Assembly (NCBI RefSeq): GCF_009765355.1
Contig: NZ_VTHK01000083.1
Coordinates: forward strand, 1-33,591
Reading direction: 5' to 3'
Length of the DNA stretch: 33,591 bases
DNA from: Amycolatopsis anabasis
Lineage (GTDB): Bacteria; Actinomycetota; Actinomycetes; Mycobacteriales; Pseudonocardiaceae
A model generated the notes under the pieces. The model saw only the letters and a program-made list of their open reading frames with translations. It was not told the DNA's origin and did no database searches. Below, piece after piece: positions 1-7,833 of this stretch (positions are counted from its first letter, which is position 1; each line of letters starts with the position of its first letter). A program made the translations under genes and the position numbers.

Positions 1-93
1 AAAACCACCAACCCCCCACGTTAAAACACCAGACCGGTTAGAACCGGCCCAAACACTCACGACCCACCCCACAAGGCAACCGCCGCACAAACA
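1..93. other. Left-edge intergenic sequence
   Basis: No reading frame with actinobacterial codon bias is visible here. The stretch is richer in A and C runs than the rest of the window. It probably belongs to the spacer between qcrB and a gene outside the window. Confidence 0.5.
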
Positions 94-134
94 ACGAAGT
101 GCCCTCCCCCGGTGAACAGGGAAGGGCACTTCGT
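94..134. terminator. Hairpin downstream of qcrB
   Basis: The arms 94-105 and 123-134 are perfectly complementary over 12 bp around a 17-nt loop. The hairpin sits 15 nt past the qcrB stop, so it is a likely terminator for the minus-strand respiratory operon. Its right arm runs into a 20-base motif (127-146) that recurs with one mismatch at 22925-22944, so it also belongs to a dispersed repeat family. Confidence 0.65.
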
Positions 135-148
135 CGGCTGAGTGCGGA

Positions 149-1822
149 TCAGTGCTCGGGGGTTTTCCGCCCGGCCGGGATCTGCTCGGCTTCGGCCTCG
201 CCCGCATCCGTGACATGACCGTTGCCGTGGCCGTTGCCGTGGGCGCGGTCGAGCGCCGCGGTCTCCTCGGACGGGTCCGGGGAGAGCAGGGTGCCCGGGA
301 TCGCCCGGCCGGCCGAGCCCAGCTTGTTCATCTTCTTGGGCACCGCCGCGCCCTGGTACTCCAGCGGGATCGGGTGGCCGTGGTCGTCCACCGGGCCCAG
401 CGGCTGGTGGATCTCGATGAACTCACCGTGCGGCAGGCGCTTGATGATGCCGGTCTCCACCCCGTGCTCCAGCACTTCCCGGTCGGCCCGTTGCAGGCCG
501 AGGCAGATCCGGTAGGTGATGAAGTACGTCAGCGGCGGCAACACCAGCACACCGATCCGGCCGATCCAGATCATCGCGTTCAACGAGATGTCGAAGTTGA
601 AGGCGATGATGTCGTTGAAACCGGAGATCATACCGACGAACACGAACGCGATGCCCATCATCCCGATGCTGGTGCGGACCGGGACGTCCCGCGGCCGCTG
701 CAGCAGGTTGTGGTGCGCGGTGTCCCCGGTCAGCTTGCGTTCGATCATCGGGTAGAGGAACAGGAACGCGAACGCGGTGCCCATCCCGAAGGTGGCCGCG
801 AAGATCGGCGCCGGGATGGTGTAGTTGCCCAGGTAGATCTCCCACGGCGGCCAGATGCGCAGGAAGCCGTCGGGCCAGGCCATGTACCAGTCCGGCTGCG
901 AACCGGCGGACACCTGCGACGGGTTGTACGGGCCGAAGTTCCAGATCGCGTTGATCTGGAAGACGCCGGACATCAGCGCGATGACACCGGTGACCACGGC
1001 GAAGAAGGCGCCGGCCTTGACCGCGAAGTACGGCATGATCCGCACGCCGACCACGTTGGTCTCCTTGCGCCGCACGCCCGGGAACTGGGTGTGCTTCTGG
1101 TACCAGACCAGCGCGAGGTGGACCGCGACCAGCCCGAGCATGATGCCCGGAATGAGCAGGATGTGCAGGGTGTACAGGCGCGGGATGATCTCGGTGCCCG
1201 GGAACTCCCCGCCGAACAGCGCCCAGTGGAGCCAGGTCCCGATCACCGGGGTGGCGAGCACGATGCCGGACAGGGTCGCCCGGATGCCGATGCCGGAAAG
1301 CAGGTCGTCCGGCAGCGAGTAGCCGAAGAAGCCTTCGAAGCAGCCCAGGATCAGCAGCAGCGCGCCGATGGTCCAGTTCGCCTCACGCGGGCGGCGGAAC
1401 GCGCCGGTGAAGAAGATCCGGAACATGTGCACGGCCATGGCGGCGACGAACACCAGCGCGCCCCAGTGGTGCACCTGCCGGACGAACAGCCCGCCGCGGA
1501 CGTCGAACGAGATGTTCAGCGTGCTCGCGAACGCCTTGGACATCTCGACGCCCTGCAGGTTCTGGAAGCTGCCGTTGTAGGTGACCTCCTCCATCGAGGG
1601 GTCGAAGAACAGGGTGAGGTACACCCCGGACAGCAGCACCACGATGAAGCTGTAGAGCGCGATCTCGCCGAGCAGGAACGACCAGTGCGTCGGGAAGACC
1701 TTGTTGAACTGGTGGCGCAGGCCCTTGGCCAGGTGGAGCCGCTCGTCCAACGCCTTCGCCGCGTGCCCGGCGGCCTTTTCCGCGGGGTTGGTCCCCTTTG
1801 TCGGCGTGGTGAGTGAACTCAT
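149..1822 (-). CDS. qcrB: Cytochrome bcc complex, cytochrome b subunit QcrB
   Basis: This is the membrane cytochrome b of the actinobacterial menaquinol:cytochrome c reductase, which passes electrons from menaquinol to the Rieske protein and diheme cytochrome c. The 557-residue protein has the long actinobacterial form. Paired heme-binding histidines are visible in the helices HHWGALVFVAAMAVHMF and YTLHILLIPGIMLGLVAVH, and multiple hydrophobic segments follow. The C-terminal tail is hydrophilic and carries a His-Gly-Asn repeat at about residues 528-536, which is unusual. The ATG start overlaps the qcrA stop by 4 nt (ATGA), so translation is coupled. It is the last gene of ctaE-qcrC-qcrA-qcrB and is followed by a hairpin. 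Confidence 0.96.
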   Translation of the reverse strand: MSSLTTPTKGTNPAEKAAGHAAKALDERLHLAKGLRHQFNKVFPTHWSFLLGEIALYSFIVVLLSGVYLTLFFDPSMEEVTYNGSFQNLQGVEMSKAFASTLNISFDVRGGLFVRQVHHWGALVFVAAMAVHMFRIFFTGAFRRPREANWTIGALLLILGCFEGFFGYSLPDDLLSGIGIRATLSGIVLATPVIGTWLHWALFGGEFPGTEIIPRLYTLHILLIPGIMLGLVAVHLALVWYQKHTQFPGVRRKETNVVGVRIMPYFAVKAGAFFAVVTGVIALMSGVFQINAIWNFGPYNPSQVSAGSQPDWYMAWPDGFLRIWPPWEIYLGNYTIPAPIFAATFGMGTAFAFLFLYPMIERKLTGDTAHHNLLQRPRDVPVRTSIGMMGIAFVFVGMISGFNDIIAFNFDISLNAMIWIGRIGVLVLPPLTYFITYRICLGLQRADREVLEHGVETGIIKRLPHGEFIEIHQPLGPVDDHGHPIPLEYQGAAVPKKMNKLGSAGRAIPGTLLSPDPSEETAALDRAHGNGHGNGHVTDAGEAEAEQIPAGRKTPEH

Positions 1823-2964
1823 GACTTACGCTCCCAAAACGCCGGGCCGATAGCCTCGATGAAGTCGCCCTTGGCCACCAGATAACCCTCTTCATTCACT
1901 GTAATGGGCAACTGGGCGAGAGCGCGAGTAGCCGGACCGAAGACCGGTTTCGCATAATGCAACGCGTCGAACTGCGACTGGTGGCACGGGCAGAGGATCC
2001 GGTTGGTCCGCTGCTCGTACAGCGAAGTCGGGCAACCCACGTGGCTGCAGATCTTCGTGTACGCGTAGTAGTCGCCGAAGTTGAAGTCCTCCTGGCCCTT
2101 GCGCTTGACCACCTTGGCCGCGTCGGAGGGGCGCAGGCGGATCAGCATCACCGGGTTGTCGGAGCGCCGCAATGCCTCGGACAGCGCCTTGTGGTCACCG
2201 CGCTCGCTCTCCCGGAACGGGAACACCGTCTCCATCGCGCCCGCGTCGAGGTCTTCCGGGCGGACCAGCACGACCTCTTCCGGCTTACCGGTGTTGCGGC
2301 GCAGGTACACGACCTCGCCCGGGTGCGTGGGCTGCCAGCCGGTGTGCCACAGCGACTCCTTGGTGTCGCTGTGCTTCCACGGGTTCTTGATGAACGAGGC
2401 GATCGGCAGCGCGACCAGGCCGAGGCCGAGCGCCCCGGCGCCGAGCCCGGCGCTCCGCTTGATCAGCGACCGGCGGGCGATCGTGCTGCGGTTCCCGGCG
2501 TCGGCGAGCTGGGCCAGGATCGTCGCCTTGTCGACCTCCGCCGATCCCTCGCCGTTGTTGTCACTGCGCTGCTGGACCGTGAGTTCGTGCGGGATGAACT
2601 TCTTGGTGTACAGGATCGCGCCGACGCCGATGCCGAGCACCGCGACACCCAGCGTGACGCCGAGGATCGGCGTGTACAGGCTGTACAGGAAGTGCTTGTT
2701 CTCGTGGTTCGGCGGCTCGTACTGCCACGGCCACCAGATGAGCGCGACCACGAACGCGAGCCCGGCCAGCCCGGCCAGGGCGAACCAGAACGCCACCAAC
2801 CGCTCGGCGCGCTTCTCCGCGCGGGTGCCCTCGACCGGCCACGGGGTCGGGTAGTCGACGATGTCGACCCCGTCCAGGTTGGTCCCCAGCTTGACCAGCT
2901 GGTCCCGGTCCATTTCGGCCAGTTCCGCCTCGGTGGGCGGCTTCGGCTCGTTGCCGCTACTCAT
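1819..2964 (-). CDS. qcrA: Cytochrome bcc complex, Rieske iron-sulfur subunit QcrA
   Basis: This is the Rieske subunit of the bcc complex and carries the 2Fe-2S cluster on the outer membrane face. The 381-residue protein has three hydrophobic segments in its N-terminal half (FWFALAGLAGLAFVVALIWW, LGVTLGVAVLGIGVGAIL and a third near residue 170), as in other actinobacterial QcrA. The cluster motifs are CSHVGC at residues 306-311 and CPCH at 325-328. A reading frame continues 57 nt further upstream, but the ATG at 2964 is chosen because it overlaps the qcrC stop by 4 nt (ATGA) and gives the usual MSSGNEPKPP-type N-terminus. Confidence 0.95.
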   Translation of the reverse strand: MSSGNEPKPPTEAELAEMDRDQLVKLGTNLDGVDIVDYPTPWPVEGTRAEKRAERLVAFWFALAGLAGLAFVVALIWWPWQYEPPNHENKHFLYSLYTPILGVTLGVAVLGIGVGAILYTKKFIPHELTVQQRSDNNGEGSAEVDKATILAQLADAGNRSTIARRSLIKRSAGLGAGALGLGLVALPIASFIKNPWKHSDTKESLWHTGWQPTHPGEVVYLRRNTGKPEEVVLVRPEDLDAGAMETVFPFRESERGDHKALSEALRRSDNPVMLIRLRPSDAAKVVKRKGQEDFNFGDYYAYTKICSHVGCPTSLYEQRTNRILCPCHQSQFDALHYAKPVFGPATRALAQLPITVNEEGYLVAKGDFIEAIGPAFWERKS

Positions 2965-3779
2965 GCCCTCGATCCAATCCACAAGGTCACGCCGATCAGT
3001 GCGGCGATGCCCACGATCCACGCGATGACGCCTTCGGTCGCCGGACCGAACCCGCCGAGCCCGTTGCCGCCCGGGTTGTTGTTGCCCTCGGAGACCGACT
3101 TGATGTAGGCGACGATGTCCTTCTTCTCCTCCGGCGTGAGCTGCCGGTCGGAGAACTTCGGCATGTTCTGCGGGCCGGTGAGCATCGCGGTGTAGAGCTG
3201 GTCCTCGTTCGCCGGGTCCAGGTTCGGCGCGAACTTCCCGGACGACAGCGCGCCGCCGCGGCCGGTGAAGTTGTGGCAGGAGGCGCAGTTGAGCCGGAAC
3301 AGCTCGCCACCGCGGGCGGGGTCCGAGCCGCGCAGGGCCTCACCGCGCTCGGCGGGCCGCTCCGGGCCGCCGCCGTGCGCCTGGATGTACGCGCCGAGCG
3401 CGTCGATCTCCTCCGGGGTCAGCTTCGGCGGCTTGCGCTGCGCCTGGGCCTCCTGGCGGACGGCGGGCATCCGGCCGGACGAGGTCTGGAAGTACACCGA
3501 CGCCTCGCCGACGCCGATCAGGGCCGGTCCGCGGTCCTGCACACCCTCCAGGTTCGCGCCGTGGCACGAGATGCAGGTGTTGTTGTAGACCTCCGCGCCC
3601 TTGCGCAGGAGCGCCGGATCGGCGTCGGCCTGCGCGGTCTGCGGCTCGGGGGCGAAGACGGCGTACAGGGCGCCGGCGCTCACCAGAGCGATACCGAGGG
3701 CGAGCAGCCCGGCGATCCGCCTGCGCAGTTTCGTCCGCGCGCGGAACCGGCGCTCCGAGGTCTTCTTGGTGGTGGTCAT
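2961..3779 (-). CDS. qcrC: Cytochrome bcc complex, diheme cytochrome c QcrC
   Basis: This diheme c-type cytochrome connects the Rieske protein to the aa3 oxidase; actinobacteria of this group have no soluble cytochrome c. The 272-residue protein begins with a basic stretch and a signal-anchor helix (about 22-44). Two CxxCH heme sites follow: CISCH (69-73) and CASCH (165-169). A C-terminal transmembrane helix ends in IGSRA. The stop overlaps the qcrA start. The gene lies 57 nt downstream of ctaE, consistent with one respiratory operon. Confidence 0.96.
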   Translation of the reverse strand: MTTTKKTSERRFRARTKLRRRIAGLLALGIALVSAGALYAVFAPEPQTAQADADPALLRKGAEVYNNTCISCHGANLEGVQDRGPALIGVGEASVYFQTSSGRMPAVRQEAQAQRKPPKLTPEEIDALGAYIQAHGGGPERPAERGEALRGSDPARGGELFRLNCASCHNFTGRGGALSSGKFAPNLDPANEDQLYTAMLTGPQNMPKFSDRQLTPEEKKDIVAYIKSVSEGNNNPGGNGLGGFGPATEGVIAWIVGIAALIGVTLWIGSRA

Positions 3780-3836
3780 CTGTGCGGCAACCCTTGCTGT
3801 CAGTTTCGGGCCGAAATCTCGGGCTGGCTGGTGCGG

Positions 3837-4466
3837 TCAGGGAATGATGTAAATGACCGCGAAGAGGCCGACCCACACGATGTCGACGAAGTGCCAGTAG
3901 TAGGACACGACGATCGCCGAGGTCGCCTGAGCGGGCGTGAACTTGCTGAGCTTCGTCCGGATCAGCAGGAAGACGAAGGCGACGAGCCCGCCGATCACGT
4001 GCAGCCCGTGGAAACCGGTGGCGAGGAAGAACACCGTGCCCCAGGGACCGGACGGAATGGTCACGCCCTCGTTCACGAGCGTGTAGTACTCGTAGGCCTG
4101 ACCGCCCACGAAGATCGCACCCATGATCAGGGTCAGCGTGTACCAGCGGCGCAGGCCGAAGACGTCGCCGCGCTCGGCGGCGAACACGCCGAACTGGCAG
4201 GTGAACGACGAGGCCACCAGGATGACCGTGAACGGCAACGCGTACGGCACGTCGAGGTGGATCGGCTCACCGGTCGATTCCAGGATCGGCGGCCAATGAC
4301 CGCTCGAGTTCTGGGCCTTGACCGTGAAGAACATCGCGAACAGCCCAGCGAAGAACATGAGCTCGCTGGACAGCCAAACGATGGTGCCGACGCTGACCAT
4401 GTTCGGCCGGTTCAGCGAGTGCACCCGCTGGCTGATGGTGGGAGCTGCCGTTGTCACGAGTCGCAT
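3837..4466 (-). CDS. ctaE: Cytochrome c oxidase subunit III
   Basis: This is subunit III of the aa3 oxidase, a membrane protein that stabilises the catalytic subunit. The 209-residue product has five or more hydrophobic helices and family-like stretches such as FHGLHVIGGL and the C-terminal YYWHFVDIVWVGLF. The frame opens at 4505, but the ATG at 4466 is preferred because it gives the usual MRLVTTAAPTISQRVHSLN-type beginning and the extra 13 residues look random. It is the first gene of ctaE-qcrCAB, an order conserved in M. tuberculosis. It is divergent from the gene at 4561. Confidence 0.94.
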   Translation of the reverse strand: MRLVTTAAPTISQRVHSLNRPNMVSVGTIVWLSSELMFFAGLFAMFFTVKAQNSSGHWPPILESTGEPIHLDVPYALPFTVILVASSFTCQFGVFAAERGDVFGLRRWYTLTLIMGAIFVGGQAYEYYTLVNEGVTIPSGPWGTVFFLATGFHGLHVIGGLVAFVFLLIRTKLSKFTPAQATSAIVVSYYWHFVDIVWVGLFAVIYIIP

Positions 4467-4560
4467 TATGTCTCCTCGCGAGGCGGGCTCGCCGGTCGGG
4501 TCCACGGCGGGTCGCCTGCGAGTTCGTCACAGCGATGATCGCGAAGGGTGGAAGTTACCG
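4467..4560. promoter_or_regulatory. Divergent promoter region ctaE / 4561 gene
   Basis: These 94 nt separate two divergent start codons, so promoters for both the respiratory operon and the hypothetical gene should lie here. An AAGGGTGG ribosome-binding-site-like stretch precedes the GTG at 4561. I see no convincing -35/-10 pair. Confidence 0.4.
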
Positions 4561-4968
4561 GTGAGTTTGCTAGATCGACTCCGTGACCTGGTCAGAGGGC
4601 GTTCCAAGCCGGCGCTGAGCGTCGACGATCCGGGGCTGGTGGTCGTGGCCGAGGCGTTCGATCTGGCCGAGGCCGACTCCGCGGTGCTCGCCCGTTCCGC
4701 CGATTGGGTGGCCGAGCGGCCCGCGGTGCTCCGCCACCACCTGCTGCTGCCCCGCGAACAGGTCGGCCACGCGCGGAGCGTGCTCGCCCAGGACGCCTGG
4801 GACCTGCGGGAAGTCGCCGCCGAGGGGGACCGGGTGCGGCTGCACGCGCTGCGCGTGCAGACCCTGGACGCCCTGCACTGCGCCCAGGAACGGGCGCGGA
4901 TGGCCGGGCTCGCCCAGCGGCTCGGCGGCGATTCGCTGGGGTGGGACGCGTTGCAATTGGGACACTGA
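4561..4968 (+). CDS. Hypothetical protein, 135 aa, probably helical
   Basis: I do not recognise a named family. The product is 135 residues, soluble, acidic overall and rich in Ala, Leu, Arg and Glu, with a pattern suggesting several amphipathic helices. It begins with a basic stretch (LLDRLRDLVRGR). The GTG start is chosen because AAGGGTGG precedes it by about nine bases; the upstream part of the frame is antisense to ctaE and is not believable. Third-position GC bias supports coding. It is the first of three plus-strand genes leading to trpD, but an 84-nt gap separates it from the next gene. Confidence 0.75.
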   Translation: MSLLDRLRDLVRGRSKPALSVDDPGLVVVAEAFDLAEADSAVLARSADWVAERPAVLRHHLLLPREQVGHARSVLAQDAWDLREVAAEGDRVRLHALRVQTLDALHCAQERARMAGLAQRLGGDSLGWDALQLGH

Positions 4969-5052
4969 GAAAGCATGGGGTGGACCACAGTGTGACCTTG
5001 GGCGGATAGCATCACCGTCACCCACCACGCGACAGTCCGGAGGCAGACGTCC

Positions 5053-5463
5053 ATGACCGAGCAGCCGATGAGGATTCTGGTGTTCAGCCACCGGGCGGAG
5101 GTCCGCGAGTCGATCATCTCGGCGGTCGGCCGCCGGCCGGCCACCGACCTCGGCCGGGTCGACTACGTGGAGGTCGCCGGGGTCGGTGACGTGCTCGCCG
5201 AGATGGACGAGGGGAACGTCGACCTCGCGATCCTGGACGGCGAGGCCCAGCCCACCGGCGGCATCGGCCTGTGCCGCCAGCTCAAGCACGAGATCGCCGA
5301 CTGCCCGCCGATCGTGGTGGCCGTGCGGCGCAAGGACGACCGATGGCTCGCGACCTGGTCGCAGGCCGAAGCCGTGCTCGTGCATCCGTTGGACCCGCTG
5401 ACCGCGGCCGAGACCGTCGCCGACGTGCTCCGGTCGCGACGGGTCCCGTCCGTGCACGGCTGA
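5053..5463 (+). CDS. Degenerate response-regulator receiver protein
   Basis: The 136-residue protein is a stand-alone receiver-like domain with no output domain. It shows the beta1 strand MRILVFS, a candidate phospho-acceptor Asp at residue 62 (LAILDGEAQPTGG) and the beta5 region AEAVLVHPLDPLTA. The acidic pair after beta1 is replaced by Ser-His, and the conserved Lys of the KP motif is His, so canonical phosphorylation is doubtful. A GGAGG ribosome-binding site precedes the ATG. Its TGA overlaps the trpD ATG by one base (TGATG), so the two are translationally coupled. A role in regulating trpD or aromatic amino-acid metabolism would be speculation. Confidence 0.82.
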   Translation: MTEQPMRILVFSHRAEVRESIISAVGRRPATDLGRVDYVEVAGVGDVLAEMDEGNVDLAILDGEAQPTGGIGLCRQLKHEIADCPPIVVAVRRKDDRWLATWSQAEAVLVHPLDPLTAAETVADVLRSRRVPSVHG

Positions 5464-6497
5464 TGGCCGCCCCAACGCAGACCTGGGCCGTCCTGCTCAA
5501 CCAGCTCATCGCGGGCGCCGATCTGTCCGAACGGGACACCAGCTGGGCGATGGACCAGGTGATGTCGGGTGCCGCGACCCCGGCCCAGATCGCCGGATTC
5601 GCCGTCGCCCTGCGCGCCAAGGGTGAGACACCGGCCGAGATCGCCGGGATGGCCGACGCGATGCTCGCGCACGCGCGGCGGATACGCGTCGAGGGGTGCG
5701 CGGTGGACATCGTGGGCACCGGCGGCGACCGGTCCGGCTCGGTGAACATCTCGACCATGGCCTCGCTGGTGACGGCCGCGGCCGGGGCCGTGGTGGTCAA
5801 GCACGGCAACCGCGCGGCCTCGTCGAAGTCCGGCGCGGCGGACGTGCTGGAAGCCCTGGGCATCGCGATCGATCTGCAGCCGGACGGTGTCGAACGCTGC
5901 GTCGCCGAACTGGGCATCGGATTCTGCTTCGCGCCGATCTTCCACCCCAGCTTCCGGCACGCCGGATCGCCGCGGCGGGAACTGGGCGTGCCGACCACGT
6001 TCAACCTGCTGGGCCCGCTGACCAATCCGGCCCAGCCGAGCGCGGGCCTGGTCGGCTGCGCGTACCCGGACAAGACCGAGGTGCTCGCCCGGGTGTTCGC
6101 CGGGCGCGGGTCGAGCCTGCTGCTGGTGCGCGGGGACGACGGTCTCGATGAGATCACCACCACGACCACCAGTACGGTGTGGATCGTTTCCGGCGGCGAG
6201 GTAAGGAAAGTCACCGTGGATCCGTCCGATTTGGACATTCCACGCGCGACGGCCGGGGACCTGCGCGGCGGGGACGCGGCGACCAACGCCGAGGCGGTGC
6301 GCGACCTGGTGGCCGGGAAGACCGGTCCGGTGCGGGACGCGGTGCTGCTCAACGCGGCGGCCGCGCTCGCCGCGCACGGCGGGCTTTCCGGCGCCCTGCT
6401 CGAGGATCTGGCCGCGGGACTGGAAAAGGCGGCGCACGCCGTGGATTCCGGGGCGGCCGCGGACCTGCTGGCCCGCTGGGCGGCGTTCCGGGCCTGA
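5463..6497 (+). CDS. trpD: Anthranilate phosphoribosyltransferase
   Basis: The enzyme transfers phosphoribose from PRPP to anthranilate in tryptophan biosynthesis. The 344-residue length fits the family. The PRPP-binding glycine-rich loop GTGGD is at 85-89, followed by SVNISTMASL, and KHGNRAASSKSG begins at residue 113. The ATG that overlaps the preceding stop is chosen; the upstream in-frame codons are a shadow of the receiver gene. The location next to ctaE-qcrCAB matches mycobacteria, where trpD is also separate from the other trp genes. Confidence 0.96.
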   Translation: MAAPTQTWAVLLNQLIAGADLSERDTSWAMDQVMSGAATPAQIAGFAVALRAKGETPAEIAGMADAMLAHARRIRVEGCAVDIVGTGGDRSGSVNISTMASLVTAAAGAVVVKHGNRAASSKSGAADVLEALGIAIDLQPDGVERCVAELGIGFCFAPIFHPSFRHAGSPRRELGVPTTFNLLGPLTNPAQPSAGLVGCAYPDKTEVLARVFAGRGSSLLLVRGDDGLDEITTTTTSTVWIVSGGEVRKVTVDPSDLDIPRATAGDLRGGDAATNAEAVRDLVAGKTGPVRDAVLLNAAAALAAHGGLSGALLEDLAAGLEKAAHAVDSGAAADLLARWAAFRA

Positions 6498-6786
6498 GCG
6501 CCCGGGTCCGGGTCGCACTGATCCGAAAAGAGAAGAATCTCCCGCTGGCGAGGGCCTGAAGCCTGTCCCGTTGCCGCGAGTCCCCCGTTTCGGACGTGCG
6601 AGTTCCCCGTTTCGTTCTACCGAGTTCCCCATTTCGGTAGGCGAGTTCCCCACCCTTGCGCCTGGCGAGCACGACCCCAGCACTCGGCCCCCTTGCCAGA
6701 GAACGCAACCACCCGATTTCCTCCCTCAAGGGAGCGCGATCCTTGCGGGTGCAAGGAGGGCACCTTCGTCGTCGAGTTTCTGATCC
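6498..6786. other. Convergent intergenic region trpD / AraC regulator
   Basis: These 289 nt between two convergent genes contain no convincing gene. They hold a tandem repeat (6576-6653) and two short dyads (6721-6734 with arms CTCCC/GGGAG; 6741-6756 with arms CCTTGC/GCAAGG). The dyads may help terminate transcription. Confidence 0.55.
6576..6653. repeat. Tandem repeat, about 22-bp unit
   Basis: Four head-to-tail units share the core CGAGTtCCCC followed by g/aTTTCG: 6576-6597, 6598-6619, 6620-6640 and a partial unit from 6641. The first two are 22 bp and the third is 21 bp. The array is entirely intergenic, between convergent genes. Function is unknown. Confidence 0.75.
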
Positions 6787-7752
6787 TCATCCGGCTCCGG
6801 TGAACGCGCGGCGGTAGGCGCTCGGGCTGGTGCCGCGCAGCCGGGTGAACTGGTGGCGCAACGCGGCGGCCGAGGAGTACCCGCAGGCCACCGCGATGTC
6901 CTCAATGGACAGCGCACCCGCCTCGAGGAGCCCCTGGGCGCGGTCCAGGCGGCGTTCGGTGAGCCACCGGTGCGGGGTGGTGCCGGTGGCCGCGGCGAAG
7001 CGGCGCAGGAAGGTCCGCTCCCCCAGCCCGGTGCGCCGGGCCAGTTCGGCGACCGTGACCGGCTGGTCGAGCCGCCGCTCGATCCACTCCAGCACCTCGG
7101 CGAGCACGGTGTCGTCCGTGGCCGTGGCCGCGGGCACCGGCGCCTCGACGAACTGCGCCTGCCCGCCGGTCCGGTGCGGCGCGGCGACCATCCGCCGGGC
7201 CAGCGCGGTCGCCGCGTCCACCCCGCGCAGGCGGCGCACCAGGTGCAGGCACAGGTCGACCGCGGCCACCGTGCCCGCGCTGGTGAGCACGCCGCCGTCG
7301 TCCGCGTAGAGCGCCTGCGGATCGACTTCGGCCGCCGGGAACCGCCGCCGGAACTCGCTTTCGTAGACCCAGTGCACGGTGCAGCGGCGGCCGTCCAGCA
7401 GGCCCGCGTAGCCGAGAGAGAACACCCCGGCGCAGAATCCGGCGACCCAGGCGCCCCGGTCCGCGGCGGCGCGCAGCGCGTCCAGCAGCGGCTCGGGTGG
7501 CCGGGCACTGCGGGGCTCGCAGGTCGGGACGATCAGCAGCTCCGCGGTTTCGGCGAAATCGAGACCCGACAGCCCGGTCAGGCCGAAACCCGACCAGCTG
7601 CGCGCGTTCGCGCCTTCCGGGGAGCAAACGGCGAACTCCCAGCCCTCGATGCCGTCGGCGCTGCGATCGGTGCCGAAGACCTCGCACGCGACCCCGAGTT
7701 CGAAGGGCGACACCCGGTCGGCGACCAGGACGGCCACGCGGTTCACAGCCAT
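6787..7752 (-). CDS. GlxA-type AraC family transcriptional regulator
   Basis: The 321-residue protein has an N-terminal DJ-1/PfpI-like domain (about 5-190, including WVAGFCAGVFSLG with the nucleophile-elbow Cys) and a C-terminal AraC double helix-turn-helix. The latter includes LARRTGLGERTFLRRFAAATG and IEDIAVACGYSSAAALRHQF. This is the GlxA/FtrA architecture. It is divergent from an EamA exporter with 81 nt between the start codons, so regulation of that exporter is plausible. The ligand cannot be read from the sequence. Confidence 0.93.
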   Translation of the reverse strand: MAVNRVAVLVADRVSPFELGVACEVFGTDRSADGIEGWEFAVCSPEGANARSWSGFGLTGLSGLDFAETAELLIVPTCEPRSARPPEPLLDALRAAADRGAWVAGFCAGVFSLGYAGLLDGRRCTVHWVYESEFRRRFPAAEVDPQALYADDGGVLTSAGTVAAVDLCLHLVRRLRGVDAATALARRMVAAPHRTGGQAQFVEAPVPAATATDDTVLAEVLEWIERRLDQPVTVAELARRTGLGERTFLRRFAAATGTTPHRWLTERRLDRAQGLLEAGALSIEDIAVACGYSSAAALRHQFTRLRGTSPSAYRRAFTGAG

Positions 7753-7833
7753 ACCGACAGCCTGTCACAAGTTTTGCGGTCGATGTCATCCCTGCCACTC
7801 GCCGGGCGGATCGCCGCGGCGCAGGCTGGCCGC
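7753..7833. promoter_or_regulatory. Divergent promoter region, AraC regulator / EamA
   Basis: The 81-nt spacer between divergent starts must carry both promoters and probably the regulator's operator. No clear dyad or ribosome-binding site stands out. Confidence 0.35.

Noticed and set aside
152..1816. Long plus-strand frame of 554 residues opposite qcrB
   Set aside because: Arg-, Asp- and Gln-rich composition typical of antisense frames in high-GC DNA; qcrB on the other strand is certain.
4969..5052. Tryptophan attenuator before the trpD operon
   Set aside because: No leader peptide with Trp codons and no alternative hairpins were seen.
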